Assembly: GCA_963762545.1 (NCBI GenBank)
Contig: CAVXLC010000008.1
Coordinates: 360,655-424,654, forward strand
Direction of reading: 5' to 3'
Length of the DNA: 64,000 nucleotides
Origin: JABFSM01 sp963762545
Lineage (GTDB): Bacteria; Gemmatimonadota; Gemmatimonadetes; Gemmatimonadales; GWC2-71-9
This document shows, one piece after another, positions 17,868-26,584 of this stretch (positions are counted from its first letter, which is position 1; each line of letters starts with the position of its first letter). Position numbers and translations under genes: made by a program. The notes beneath the pieces are model-generated. The model saw only the letters and a program-made list of their open reading frames with translations, had not been told where the DNA came from and ran no database searches.

Positions 17868-19650
17868 GCTTGCCGGCTGGCTGCTGACTTATCTGGTGCA
17901 CAGCACCCTCCTGCTGGCCTTCACCTGGCTGGCCGCGCCGCGCTTCCGGAGCCATCGGGTTCGGGAGATACTCTGGAAGACGGCGCTCTTCGGCGGCTTC
18001 GTCACCGCCACCGGCCAGACCCTGCTACGGATCAGCCCATTGGCCGGCCGGATGACGGTGCCCGCGCGCGCGGCCGTGGCGGCGGCCCGTCCTGAGCCGA
18101 AATTCGGCTTGGGCGACAACAAAGGAACAGCAACAGCAGACGCGGAGGCCGCGGAGGTTGCGGGTGGCGCGGAGGGCTCCGCGTCATCCGCGTCGTCCTC
18201 CGCGAAATCCGCGTTTGCTTTTGCCAATCTCAGCCAGGAAAAAATGCTGGTGTTGTCCTGGGGCATCGGCGCGGCGTTCCTCCTGGGCCTGTACCTGATC
18301 CGCAGAATCCGCTTCGCCCACCGAATCGCCTCCCGTCGCAGCATCTCGGGCGACCCCGTGAACCTGATGCTCGCCGAGCTCTGTCATGCCGCCGGCATCA
18401 CGCGTCCCATCCGGCTCTCCGCCTCCACCGCCCTGCCCAGCCCGGTGGCGCTGGGCTCGAGCGAGATCGCGGTGCCGGAAGCGGCGCTCAGCGATCTCGA
18501 CCCCGGCCAGCAGCGCTCCATGCTTGCTCACGAACTCGCCCACCTGGACCGCCGGGATCCCACCTGGCTCACCGCGGCCTGCATCGCGGAACAACTCGCC
18601 TTCATCCAGCCGCTCAATCGGCTGGCCCGGCGGCGCATGCAGGAAAGCGCCGAGTATCTCTGTGATGAATGGGCGGTCGGCCGCACCGGCTCGGGCGTGG
18701 TGCTGGCCAAGTGCCTGGCCAAGGTGGCCGAATGGCTGGAAACCTCGCCGCGGTCGCTGCCGGTGTCCGGCATGGCCGAGGACAAGTCTCATCTCGTCGC
18801 GCGGGTGCGCCGGCTCCTCGATCGTGCCCCCTTCCCCAATGCCCCCGGCCGGAGAACTCTCGTGGCGGCTTCGTTCGCGGTCCTCGTCATCACCGTGCTC
18901 GCGTTTCCGGGCGTCTCTCTGGCGCGGCGCCAAGCCCCGCCGTCTCCGCGCCGCGCACCGGTGGTCGCACCGTCCCTGCGTGAGGCCCCCATGAGCCGGC
19001 CCCCCTCGAGCCACGGACCCGTTGTCGCCCCCATGCCTCCTCGGTCCTTCCGTCTCGACCTCAAGCATTCGGTCGGCCAGCTCGCCGACACCGGCCGGAT
19101 CGTGGCCGCGCTGCTGAGTGTGCTCAAGGATCCCGACGTGGAGGTGCGCCGCGCCGCGGTACGCTCGCTCGCCAATTTCGAGGATCCCGCGACCGTGGCG
19201 GCGTTCCGCGAGGCGCTCCACGACAGCGACGTCGAAATCCGCTCCGCCGCGGTCGAGGCGCTCGGCAACCTGCACGACGCCGCCTCGGCCGACGCGATCG
19301 CCGCGCTGATCAAGGATCCCAACAAGGACGTCCGCGCCAATGCCATCGAGGCGCTCACCGACCTGGAGCTCAAGGTGGCGCCGGCCGGGCTGCTCGACGC
19401 CCTGCGCGACAGCGACGCCGACGTCCGCCAGCATGCCGCCGAGGCGGTGGGGCATTTCGAGGACGCCCGCGCGGTGCCCCAGCTCCGCATCATGCTGGAC
19501 GACCCCAACGGCGACGTCCGCGAATCTGCGGTCGAGGCCCTGGGCGAGATCCGGAATCAGGAGGCGATCGACGCGCTGATCGTGGCGCTCAAGGCCCAGG
19601 ATCCCAAGGTCCGCCAGGCCGCGGCTGACGCCCTGGGCAAGCGGAACTAG
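17857..19650 (+). CDS. M56 (BlaR1-like) membrane metallopeptidase with C-terminal HEAT repeats
   Basis: Of 597 residues, the first part has hydrophobic segments at about 5-27, 37-55 and 125-145 and the zinc motif HELAHLDRRD (about 225) with a downstream ESAEYLCDEW ligand segment, as in M56 peptidases. A fourth helix (about 330-350) leads to a Pro-rich linker. From about 405 to the end come six HEAT repeats of 31 residues (D-P/S-D-V-x-V-R-x-A-A-V-E-A-L-G pattern). The penicillin-sensor domain of true BlaR1 is absent and is replaced by the repeats. An imperfect inverted repeat (18135-18219) encodes the Ala/Ser/Gly-rich linker before the third helix. It likely senses a protein or envelope signal and inactivates the upstream BlaI. 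Confidence 0.88.
   Translation: MKTELAGWLLTYLVHSTLLLAFTWLAAPRFRSHRVREILWKTALFGGFVTATGQTLLRISPLAGRMTVPARAAVAAARPEPKFGLGDNKGTATADAEAAEVAGGAEGSASSASSSAKSAFAFANLSQEKMLVLSWGIGAAFLLGLYLIRRIRFAHRIASRRSISGDPVNLMLAELCHAAGITRPIRLSASTALPSPVALGSSEIAVPEAALSDLDPGQQRSMLAHELAHLDRRDPTWLTAACIAEQLAFIQPLNRLARRRMQESAEYLCDEWAVGRTGSGVVLAKCLAKVAEWLETSPRSLPVSGMAEDKSHLVARVRRLLDRAPFPNAPGRRTLVAASFAVLVITVLAFPGVSLARRQAPPSPRRAPVVAPSLREAPMSRPPSSHGPVVAPMPPRSFRLDLKHSVGQLADTGRIVAALLSVLKDPDVEVRRAAVRSLANFEDPATVAAFREALHDSDVEIRSAAVEALGNLHDAASADAIAALIKDPNKDVRANAIEALTDLELKVAPAGLLDALRDSDADVRQHAAEAVGHFEDARAVPQLRIMLDDPNGDVRESAVEALGEIRNQEAIDALIVALKAQDPKVRQAAADALGKRN
18135..18219. repeat. 85-bp imperfect inverted repeat inserted in frame in the M56 gene
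   Basis: The left arm begins AGCAGACGCGGAGGCCGCGG and the right arm, read as its reverse complement, begins AGCAAACGCGGATTTCGCGG. The two arms of about 42 nt match at most positions and meet in the middle, forming a long hairpin. Both are built of GCGGA-type words. The encoded peptide (about residues 93-121) is Ala/Ser/Gly-rich and lies in a linker between membrane segments, so the reading frame survives. It looks like a mobile palindromic element that landed in a tolerant position. Confidence 0.65.
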
Positions 19651-19659
19651 GAGCGGTCC

Positions 19660-20814
19660 ATGAAGACCTCCACCGCGCTCGTCGCCGCGACCCTGACGCT
19701 CACCGGTGTCGCGTCGGCGCTGGCCATCGTGCAGAACCACCCCGTGATCGCGGGCATGTCCCACGGGCGCGGCCACCCCGGCCCCGACAGCGCCCGGGTG
19801 GAGGCCTTCCTCGGCGCGCTCCACGCCACCGATCCGATGATCTGCGAGATGATCACCGACCAGCTCGGCAACTTCTGGACGTCCTCGGGCGACGAAGAAG
19901 TCGGGCTGCTGGAAGGCAGCAACCGGAGCTGGGAGGAGACCCGGGACTCACTGGCCAGTGGGGTCACCGACCCCGCCGCGCAGCGCCGGGTGCTCAAGGC
20001 CATGGGTGATGACGACGCCTGCGTCCGCCGGGCCGCGGCCAAGATGGCCGGGCGCAGCACGCCGGAGCTGTCGGGCGAGCTGCGCAGCGCGCTCCGCTCC
20101 GGGAGTCCCCGGATGCGCGAGGCCGCCGCGCTCGCCATGGGTCACGCCGACGAGAAGGACTTCAAGGACGACCTCGACCGCGCCACGCGGGATGCCAGCC
20201 CCGCGGTGGTGGCGATGGCCACCTGGGCGCTGGGCGAGCTGGAGGTCAAGGAAACCGCGCCCCGGCTGATCGAGCTCACCGCCTCGCGCGAGGTGCGGGT
20301 CCGCCGCGCCGCCGCGAACGCGCTGGGGCAGATCGAGGACCCCCGCGGCGTGCCGGCGTTGATCCCGCTGCTCCGGGATGCGGACGTCGGCGTCCGGGTC
20401 CTGGCCGCGGAGGCGCTGGGGGACATCGAGCAGATCTCGGCGGCCGAGCCACTGGCCGCGGCGCTCAAGGACCCAAATCCGCGGGTGCGCTACGCCGCGG
20501 CCTCGGCACTGGGCGACCTCGACGGGCTGGAGGTGGCGCCCCAGGAGCTGATCGATGCGCTGGGCTCCGACGATGTCCATCTCAAGCGCAAGGCCGCCGA
20601 GGCGCTGGCGGAGATTCATGACGTGAAGGCGGTGGCCGCGCTGGGCCGGGCGATGAACGACCCGGACCTCGAGACTCGGCGGGCGGTGGTGCACGCGCTG
20701 GCGGAGATCGAGAGCGACGCCACGGTGCCGTACCTGCTCAAGGCCATCAAGGACTCGGATCCGGAGATCCGGAAGACCGCCGCGGAGGCGCTGGGAGACC
20801 GGAAAGAGAACTGA
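19660..20814 (+). CDS. Secreted HEAT-repeat protein
   Basis: The 384-residue protein starts with a signal-peptide-like segment (MKTSTALVAATLTLTGVASA). Residues about 105-384 are a continuous array of roughly nine 31-residue HEAT repeats with the same consensus as the C-terminus of the preceding M56 protein (for example DADVGVRVLAAEALGDIE and DSDPEIRKTAAEALGD). HEAT solenoids bind proteins. It follows the M56 gene by 9 bp and is surely in its operon; the shared repeat type suggests the two solenoids arose from one another by duplication or act in the same complex in the periplasm. No enzymatic motif is present. Confidence 0.85.
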   Translation: MKTSTALVAATLTLTGVASALAIVQNHPVIAGMSHGRGHPGPDSARVEAFLGALHATDPMICEMITDQLGNFWTSSGDEEVGLLEGSNRSWEETRDSLASGVTDPAAQRRVLKAMGDDDACVRRAAAKMAGRSTPELSGELRSALRSGSPRMREAAALAMGHADEKDFKDDLDRATRDASPAVVAMATWALGELEVKETAPRLIELTASREVRVRRAAANALGQIEDPRGVPALIPLLRDADVGVRVLAAEALGDIEQISAAEPLAAALKDPNPRVRYAAASALGDLDGLEVAPQELIDALGSDDVHLKRKAAEALAEIHDVKAVAALGRAMNDPDLETRRAVVHALAEIESDATVPYLLKAIKDSDPEIRKTAAEALGDRKEN

Positions 20815-20827
20815 GGTTATTATCTAC

Positions 20828-20854
20828 GGCATTCCAATTCCTCACGGGAATGCC
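20828..20854 (+). promoter_or_regulatory. Hairpin abutting the M28 peptidase start codon
   Basis: GGCATTCC (20828-20835) and GGAATGCC (20847-20854) are perfect 8-bp arms around an 11-nt loop. The right arm ends immediately before the ATG at 20855, so the hairpin would cover the place where the ribosome binds. It could also be a repressor dyad. No T-run follows, so it is not a standard terminator. Confidence 0.45.
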
Positions 20855-22162
20855 ATGCGCCGCTACCTCTCTGCCATCGGGAGCTGGGGACTCGTCCTGG
20901 TCCTGGGCTCCTGCTCCCCCTCGAAGGCCGTAGCCCCGCCCGCACCGAAGCCGGCGCCGGGGTCCCCCTCGCCCATCGTACCGGTGCTGCCCATCCTGAT
21001 CGCGCCGCCTGATACGGCGGCCGAGAACGCGGTCCGGAGCCTGGTGGACCGGCTGGATCTCACGCTGTACAAGGAAAACATCCGGGGGCTGACCAAATTC
21101 GGGGACCGGCGCCAGGGGACCGACCGGAACCGGGCGGCGGTGGACTGGATCGAGGCCCAGCTCAAGAGCTACGGCTGCACCAACACCGAGCGGATCCACT
21201 ACGAGTATGCGCCGGCGGCGCCGGCCCCCCGGCCCGACAGCGCCAGGATTGCCGCGGCGCGCGCGGCGGCGGCCGCGCGGGCCGCGAGCGGGGCGGCCCA
21301 GGGCGGCGGGCGGATGCGCGGCATCCGGACCCGCACCGGGGTCAACACCGACTCGCTCCGCCAGCCCGATCCCGACATCCGGGCCCGCGATGCGCAGCCC
21401 ACCACGCCGGGCCCCCGCGAAGAGGTCTACTGCACCAAGGTGGGAACCACCCATCCGGAGGAGATGTACATCGTGGGCGGGCACATGGACGGCCACGGCT
21501 GGAACGAGGCCGCCAACGACGACGGCTCGGGCACCGCGCTGGTGATGCAGCTGGCCCGGGTGTTCAACATGCCGGGCGTCACCACCGAGCGCAGCATCCG
21601 CTTCATTCTCTGGAACAACGAGGAGACCGGACTCAACGGCGCGCGGGCCTACGTGGCCCAGCGGGATTCACTTCAGGGGCGCGAGTACCCTGCGGGCTCC
21701 GGCAAGTACCCCGAGCCCAAGTGGCTGGGCATGATCCAGCACGACATGATGCTGTTCGACCACGGCATGCCGTTGCCGGACAGCACGATCCCGAAGGAGC
21801 AGCGGCCCGAGGCGGACGTGAACATCGAGTTCCAGTCCAATTCGAAGAAGGCGATGGAGTCGCAAACGCTGGCGTGGTTCTTCCATGGGGCCAACGAGAA
21901 GTTCGCGACCGACTATCCCGCGGCGGTGGGCCCGCACATGACGAATACGGACAGCGGGCCGTTCCAGGATCTGGTGGCGTCGATCAGCCTCAGGGAGAAC
22001 GAGCGGGGCCGGGAGATCGGCGCGGGGTGGGATCCAAACTGGCACCAGCCTACGGATGTGTTTGCGACCTACAGTGACAAGGACTTCCGGCTGGGGCTGA
22101 ATGCGGCGCAGACGACGCTGGGGGCGGTGGGGATGCTGGTGGGGGTGAGGGTGAAGCCGTGA
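20855..22162 (+). CDS. M28-family zinc aminopeptidase-like lipoprotein
   Basis: The 435-residue protein has a lipoprotein signal (LVLVLGSC, Cys about 19), then a Pro-rich linker and an M28 peptidase fold. Key segments are GGHMDGHGWNEAANDDGSG (about 208; zinc His and Asp) and NNEETGLNGARAYV (about 253; catalytic and zinc Glu). An Ala/Arg-rich insert (about 125-155) interrupts the region before the active site. Family members are exported aminopeptidases or carboxypeptidases that clip peptides. It lies 40 bp after the HEAT gene, behind a hairpin, so it may be a differently expressed last gene of the BlaI group. Confidence 0.85.
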   Translation: MRRYLSAIGSWGLVLVLGSCSPSKAVAPPAPKPAPGSPSPIVPVLPILIAPPDTAAENAVRSLVDRLDLTLYKENIRGLTKFGDRRQGTDRNRAAVDWIEAQLKSYGCTNTERIHYEYAPAAPAPRPDSARIAAARAAAAARAASGAAQGGGRMRGIRTRTGVNTDSLRQPDPDIRARDAQPTTPGPREEVYCTKVGTTHPEEMYIVGGHMDGHGWNEAANDDGSGTALVMQLARVFNMPGVTTERSIRFILWNNEETGLNGARAYVAQRDSLQGREYPAGSGKYPEPKWLGMIQHDMMLFDHGMPLPDSTIPKEQRPEADVNIEFQSNSKKAMESQTLAWFFHGANEKFATDYPAAVGPHMTNTDSGPFQDLVASISLRENERGREIGAGWDPNWHQPTDVFATYSDKDFRLGLNAAQTTLGAVGMLVGVRVKP

Positions 22163-22276
22163 CACTCACCCGTCCCGCTCGCGCGGACCACACGCAGCCT
22201 TGGGCACACACGCCGCTTCGGGGCACGGGCTGACCTCTGGCTTGACGCGCCCATCAGAGCGCCCGAAGTTATCCTG

Positions 22277-23274
22277 GTGGAAGGCTTTCCCCCCGCAGAC
22301 ATCACCCCGCACCGGGCAGCCGATGGGTTCGAGGACGCCCCGTCACCGGCAGCGACCGCGTTGGCGGCGTACCTCGCCTCTCGATTCGGGGCGGCGGCGC
22401 GTGCGGTGCTGCACTACGGGTCCCGCGGCCAAGGACGTGCCGTCCCTCCTGAGAGCGCCTTCGACTACTTCGTGGTCGTGTCCGGCTACCACAATGCCTA
22501 CCGTGCGGCTGGTGTTGAGGCTCCGCTACCATCCGCGACTTGCCATGTTCCTGGCGCACCTGCTGCCTCCCAACGCGATGTCAGCCCGGCTCGCAAGCGC
22601 CTCTGGCCAGGAACAAGAGGCCAAGTGCCTCATCATCTCGCAGCGCGATTTCGCGCGGGCCTGCTCGACCCGTGCACGCGACCACTTCGTCCAGACCCGT
22701 ATGGCTCAGACCGTGCAACTGGCCTGGGCCCGGGATGCGGAAAGCGCGGCGGATGCGCTCGCTCGAGTGCGTGCCGCGCGTATGCGCAGCGTGGAGTGGA
22801 TGGGGGTTTTCCTGCCGCGGGTGTTCGACCTGCCGACCTTCTGCCGCTCCTTGATCGGGGTCCTGTTCGCCCACGAGATCCGCGCGGAATCGGCCGGCCA
22901 CCCGGACGTCCTCTATTCTGCCCAAGACGACATCCTTGGCGCGATCTACGGTCCGGTACTCGATGCGTGGGTAGCGCGTGGCGTACTGGCGCGCGACAAG
23001 AGCGGCTATCGACAGCGGCAGGTACCCGGTCGGTGGCGACGCTGGCGTATTCGTAGCTACTTCCGGTGGAGCAAGGTCCGCACGACCATACGGTTGCTCA
23101 AGCATCCGTTCCTCTACGACAACTGGCTGGAGTACCTGACTCGCAAGGTCGAATCGCCAGCTCCGGCGAGAAGATCGTCCTGTCACCCCGGGAGCGGCAG
23201 TACCCGCTGATTTTCCTGTGGCCGCGACTCCGGCGCTACCTGCGCACCAAACCCGAAAGGGGGGGCTGGGATGA
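22277..23274 (+). CDS. Nucleotidyltransferase-like protein, reading frame broken twice or more
   Basis: The GTG at 22277 opens a frame with ATALAAYLASRFGAAARAVL, then HYGSRGQGR and FDYFVVVSG, which looks like the Gly-Ser and Asp motifs of a nucleotidyltransferase fold. Near 22500 coding shifts frame and continues with YHPRLAMFLAHLLPPN through LYDNWLEYLTRKVE. Near 23150 it shifts again to GEKIVLSPRERQYPLIFLWP. One additional G in the G7 run at about 23259-23265 would bring in a TGA at 23272 overlapping the next gene's ATG, which argues that the breaks are sequence errors. The protein would be about 330 residues. Its placement before a CDP-alcohol phosphatidyltransferase suggests a role in lipid head-group synthesis, but I do not know the family. 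Confidence 0.6.
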
Positions 23275-24035
23275 CCGCTGCCGTCGCCGGAGTCTTCCTG
23301 CTGGCCGCGCTCTTCGCCTCGATGCCGGTGTTCGCACTGCGCACTCGGGGAACGCCGGCTGACCCAAATGTGGCCGGTCGCCCCGTCACGGCGCTGCTGG
23401 GGCCGTGGATCCGGCAGTGGATGGTGTGGGTGATCGGGCCGGTCGAACGCCTGCTGGTGCGCACCGGCGTGTCACCGACGGCGCTCAATCTCCTGGGCGC
23501 CACCGCCGGCATCGCCGCCGGCGTCTCGTTCGCGGCAGGCGGGCTGGGAGTCGGGCCCTGGTGCCTGGCGCTGGGAGGCATCAGCGACATCCTCGACGGA
23601 CGCGTCGCGCGGGCCCGCGGCATCGCCTCGCGCTACGGCGCGTTTCTCGATTCAACGCTCGACCGCTTCGCCGAGTCAGGGACCTTTGTTGGCATAGCCT
23701 GGTACTTCTCCGGCACCCCATGGATCAGCGCGGCGACCGTGTTGGCCATTTCAGGCTCACTGCTGGTCAGCTATGCCCGGGCACGTGGGGAGTCCCTCGG
23801 TGCGGCGTTTTCCGGCGGACTAATGCAGCGGCCCGAACGGGTATCGTTGCTGATATTGGGGGCACTGCTCGATCCGACGCTGACCGGCAGGACAGGCTGG
23901 GCACCGGGAACCGTGCTGGCCGCCACGGTGACCTTGATCGGGCTCGGCACCATGGGAACGGCGGTGTATCGCACCGCGACGGTGGCACAGATGCTGGCGC
24001 CAGGCGCCCCCGCCGGCCCCGGCAAGAACGGCTGA
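23271..24035 (+). CDS. CDP-alcohol phosphatidyltransferase family protein
   Basis: The 254-residue membrane protein carries the signature D-G-x2-A-R-x8-G-x3-D-x3-D as DGRVARARGIASRYGAFLDS plus the final TLD, starting at about residue 108. Hydrophobic segments lie on both sides, as expected for enzymes that swap CMP on a CDP-lipid for an alcohol. The N-terminus has one extra helix (VFLLAALFASMPVFAL). It overlaps the upstream nucleotidyltransferase-like gene and converges with the minus-strand biosynthetic train that ends 48 bp away. The alcohol acceptor cannot be told from the sequence. Confidence 0.88.
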   Translation: MTAAVAGVFLLAALFASMPVFALRTRGTPADPNVAGRPVTALLGPWIRQWMVWVIGPVERLLVRTGVSPTALNLLGATAGIAAGVSFAAGGLGVGPWCLALGGISDILDGRVARARGIASRYGAFLDSTLDRFAESGTFVGIAWYFSGTPWISAATVLAISGSLLVSYARARGESLGAAFSGGLMQRPERVSLLILGALLDPTLTGRTGWAPGTVLAATVTLIGLGTMGTAVYRTATVAQMLAPGAPAGPGKNG

Positions 24036-24082
24036 CGCCGAGCCAATCCGCTCCAGGGGCCACACGGTACTCCCTTACCGGG

Positions 24083-25517
24083 CTAGGTCGCCGGTACCGC
24101 TTTGGGCAGGAACTCCAGCAGGCCGTCCCATGGCACATGCATCCCGACTCGCGCAAGCTGGGCGCTCAGGTTGCTGGCCACGAAGCGGTAGAGCGCGTCG
24201 GACTCGAGGCCGAAGGCGCGGCAGGCTTGAATGAGATGGTGGTCCTCGGTCTTGTCGCCGTAGGCCGACCGCAACAGGCCACGCAGTGCGACCCGATTGC
24301 GGAGATGTTCCCAGCGCGTACCGGTCCGGTATAGTTCGTTATAGGTGGCCGAGCAGAGATCCTGGTGTCGCTTCTCATCGCGCTCGGCGATAAGCGGCAG
24401 ATGCCCCGAAAGAGCGGATCCGGCATGTTACCGTCCCGCGCAAAGAATTCGAGAAACGCCCCGCCGATCGCCTCGACGATCACAGCCAGGAACATCCACC
24501 GCTGGGCATCAGCCGCGCAATCCAGAGATAACGTTCGCCCCCACTGATGATCGCGCGCGGAATCCGCTCCTTCGCCTTCATCTTTTCCGCCATGAAACGC
24601 CGGAACACCGCAGAGTGCTTGGCTTCGTCGTGCGCGAACGTGGTCATCGCCTCCTGGATCTCACGCCGCCGACGGTAGTGCACGATCCCCATGGTGAGCG
24701 GTGCGATGGCGCTCTGTTCCACCACCAGTGCGTGGTTGGCGATGTCGGTGAGCCCGCGCACCTGTCGCTTGAGGACCAGATCGCGCGAGGCATGCCGTCG
24801 ACGGCCGCATCACCGGGCATTGTTCCCGCCGCCGAGGAAGGCACGTACCTCGGTCCGAGTGCCGGCCAGCTCGGCGAGCACTCGCGGCGCGATCAGCGCA
24901 AACTCCGCCCGGACCACTTCGGTAAGCCGGTCGCGTTGGGCGCGTCCCTCCTCCGAGCATGGGTCAGCTCTCGGTGCCCCCGCGCGATCCCTTCCGCGAG
25001 TTCAGCGAGCCGCTGGATCTGTTCCTGGTGTTCCGCGGGGGCCTCGGTCGTTTGAGCCCGGTCTCGGTGCGGAAGATCCGCAGCCGCTTCTCCTCCCGGA
25101 GTTCGAGGTCCTGCCGCTCGAGAATGGCAAGCTGGTCCTGCAACACGGCGATCGGCTGCTCCAGCCGGTCGAGCGGGGCATAGACCGCAAGGGCGTCACG
25201 GATGGCGTCCCGCCCAGCCGGAAGGCTGCCCGCGATCGACTTGACCGCGTCCCCGTCCATCGGGAGCCGGATCCGCTCGATGGAGCCGATGTGCTGGCCG
25301 ATGTCCTGGTCCACGAGACGCAACGCGAGCAGGGCATGCACGAATTCAGCTCGGGCAGCTCGTGCAGGTGCTGCCGCAGGTTCGCCTCGACGTCCTGGCT
25401 CCAGTTGAAGGCGGTGTCACGACTCCAGTACATCTCCTCGTAGTTCCGGGTGAACTGAGTGAAATCGCGGGTTGGGGCAATGTAGTAGTCGGGCCACTCA
25501 GTGGACGACGGCTTCAT
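24083..25517 (-). CDS. Ferritin-like diiron protein, frame-disrupted, last gene of the biosynthetic train
   Basis: Joining frames gives a protein of about 470 residues: a start at 25517 (WPDYYIAPTRDFTQFTRNYE), a middle with ALVVEQSAIAPLTMGIVHYR, then FAHDEAKHSAVFRRFMAEKM, IVEAIGGAFLEFFARDG and AERDEKRHQDLC, ending near YGDKTEDHHL and a stop at 24083. The two E/D-E-x-x-H pairs (DEAKH, DEKRH) and interspersed Glu residues in long helices fit the four-helix diiron oxygenase/ferritin-like superfamily. Its start overlaps the OleD-like stop as ATGA. A tailoring oxidation of the cluster product is plausible. At least four frame changes are needed. Confidence 0.6.
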
Positions 25518-26584
25518 GGCGCGGTCCTCTCGGCGTGTGCCACAGGTGGAGCGACTGCCGACCGATGCCGGTTCACCGTAGCGTCGAGCCATGCTACGGT
25601 GCGCCGGGTCGTCTCAGCGATGGGAATCCGGACATGGTAGCCAAGATCACGCCGCGCGGGCTCGAGGTCCGTACCAGTGTGAACGCGCGAGTGCCCCGGC
25701 AAGAAAGCGGGTGACCGGGAGGTTCGCCACGAAACGGCAGGAGTCTCCAGCAGGGCTTCCGCCGCGGCCCCGGCAACGCGAGCCGCGCCCAAGGGCACCG
25801 ACCGGGTAGCCCGTGGAAGGCCGAGCGCCCGTAAGACCTCGTTGAGCCAGTCCCAGAGTACCACGGGCTCGCCGTTGGAAATGAAGGTGGCCCCTGCCGG
25901 CGCCGGGCGCGTCGGGGTTCACGAGGGCATCGTGCGCATCGAGATGGGCCCAAGCGGCGTTCTCCACGTCGGTGAGATCCACCTGGTTCCGTCCGTCGCC
26001 GACGATCCGCAATCGGCCGGTGGCCGCGCGCTGCACAACGCGGGGGCATCATCTGGCGGTCGCCCGGACCGACCAGGAGATGGGACGCAGCGCCACGGTG
26101 GCGAGACCGGCGCCGTTGGCGGCGAGGACGAGGCGCTCGGCCGCAGCCTTCGAGGCAGGATAGGGGCTCTCGTGCCTGGCCGCATAGGGAAGATCCGGGC
26201 CGCCGTTCTCAACGTCGCGCGCATACCCGACGCACCGAGGGCGTGCTGGTGTACACGAAGCGCCGAACCCCGCAGGCCCGTGCCGCTTCGAGAATGGTCC
26301 GCGTTCCGGTAACATTGACGGACCAGAAGTCGTCGCCGGCTCCCCAGAATCCAGTCTTTGCGGCCGCGTGGATGACGGCGTTTGCACCCCGGAGCGCGGC
26401 GGACACCGCCGGCGCATCGCGAACGTCGGCCTGGATGACCCTGGCACCGAGGCTCCAGCTCCGGCTGCCGCTGCCGGGCGAGCACACGCACATCGTCGCC
26501 GCGTGCGCAGAGCAGCGCGGTGATACGATGGCCGAGGAAACCGCCACCCCCGGTGACGACGACGGTGGGAGCAGGCTCAGGCAT
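25514..26584 (-). CDS. OleD-like NAD(P)-dependent 3-beta-HSD-family reductase, frame-disrupted
   Basis: From the ATG at 26584 the protein begins with a Rossmann motif (VVVTGGGGFLGHRIT). After frame changes it continues with GARVIQADVRDAPAVSAALR, VIHAAAKTGFWG, the catalytic YPASK and a C-terminal DLEPARRDLGYHVRIPI. This is the layout of the 3-beta-hydroxysteroid-dehydrogenase group that includes OleD, which reduces 2-alkyl-3-ketoacids in head-to-head hydrocarbon biosynthesis, and lipstatin LstD. Placement directly after an OleC-like ligase (8-bp overlap) supports the OleD reading. The stop overlaps the diiron gene's ATG. The full length would be about 350 residues. Confidence 0.68.

Noticed and set aside
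18184..19824. 546-codon minus-strand frame opposite the M56-HEAT gene
   Set aside because: It is the complement of periodic HEAT repeats and the GC-rich linker; no independent support.
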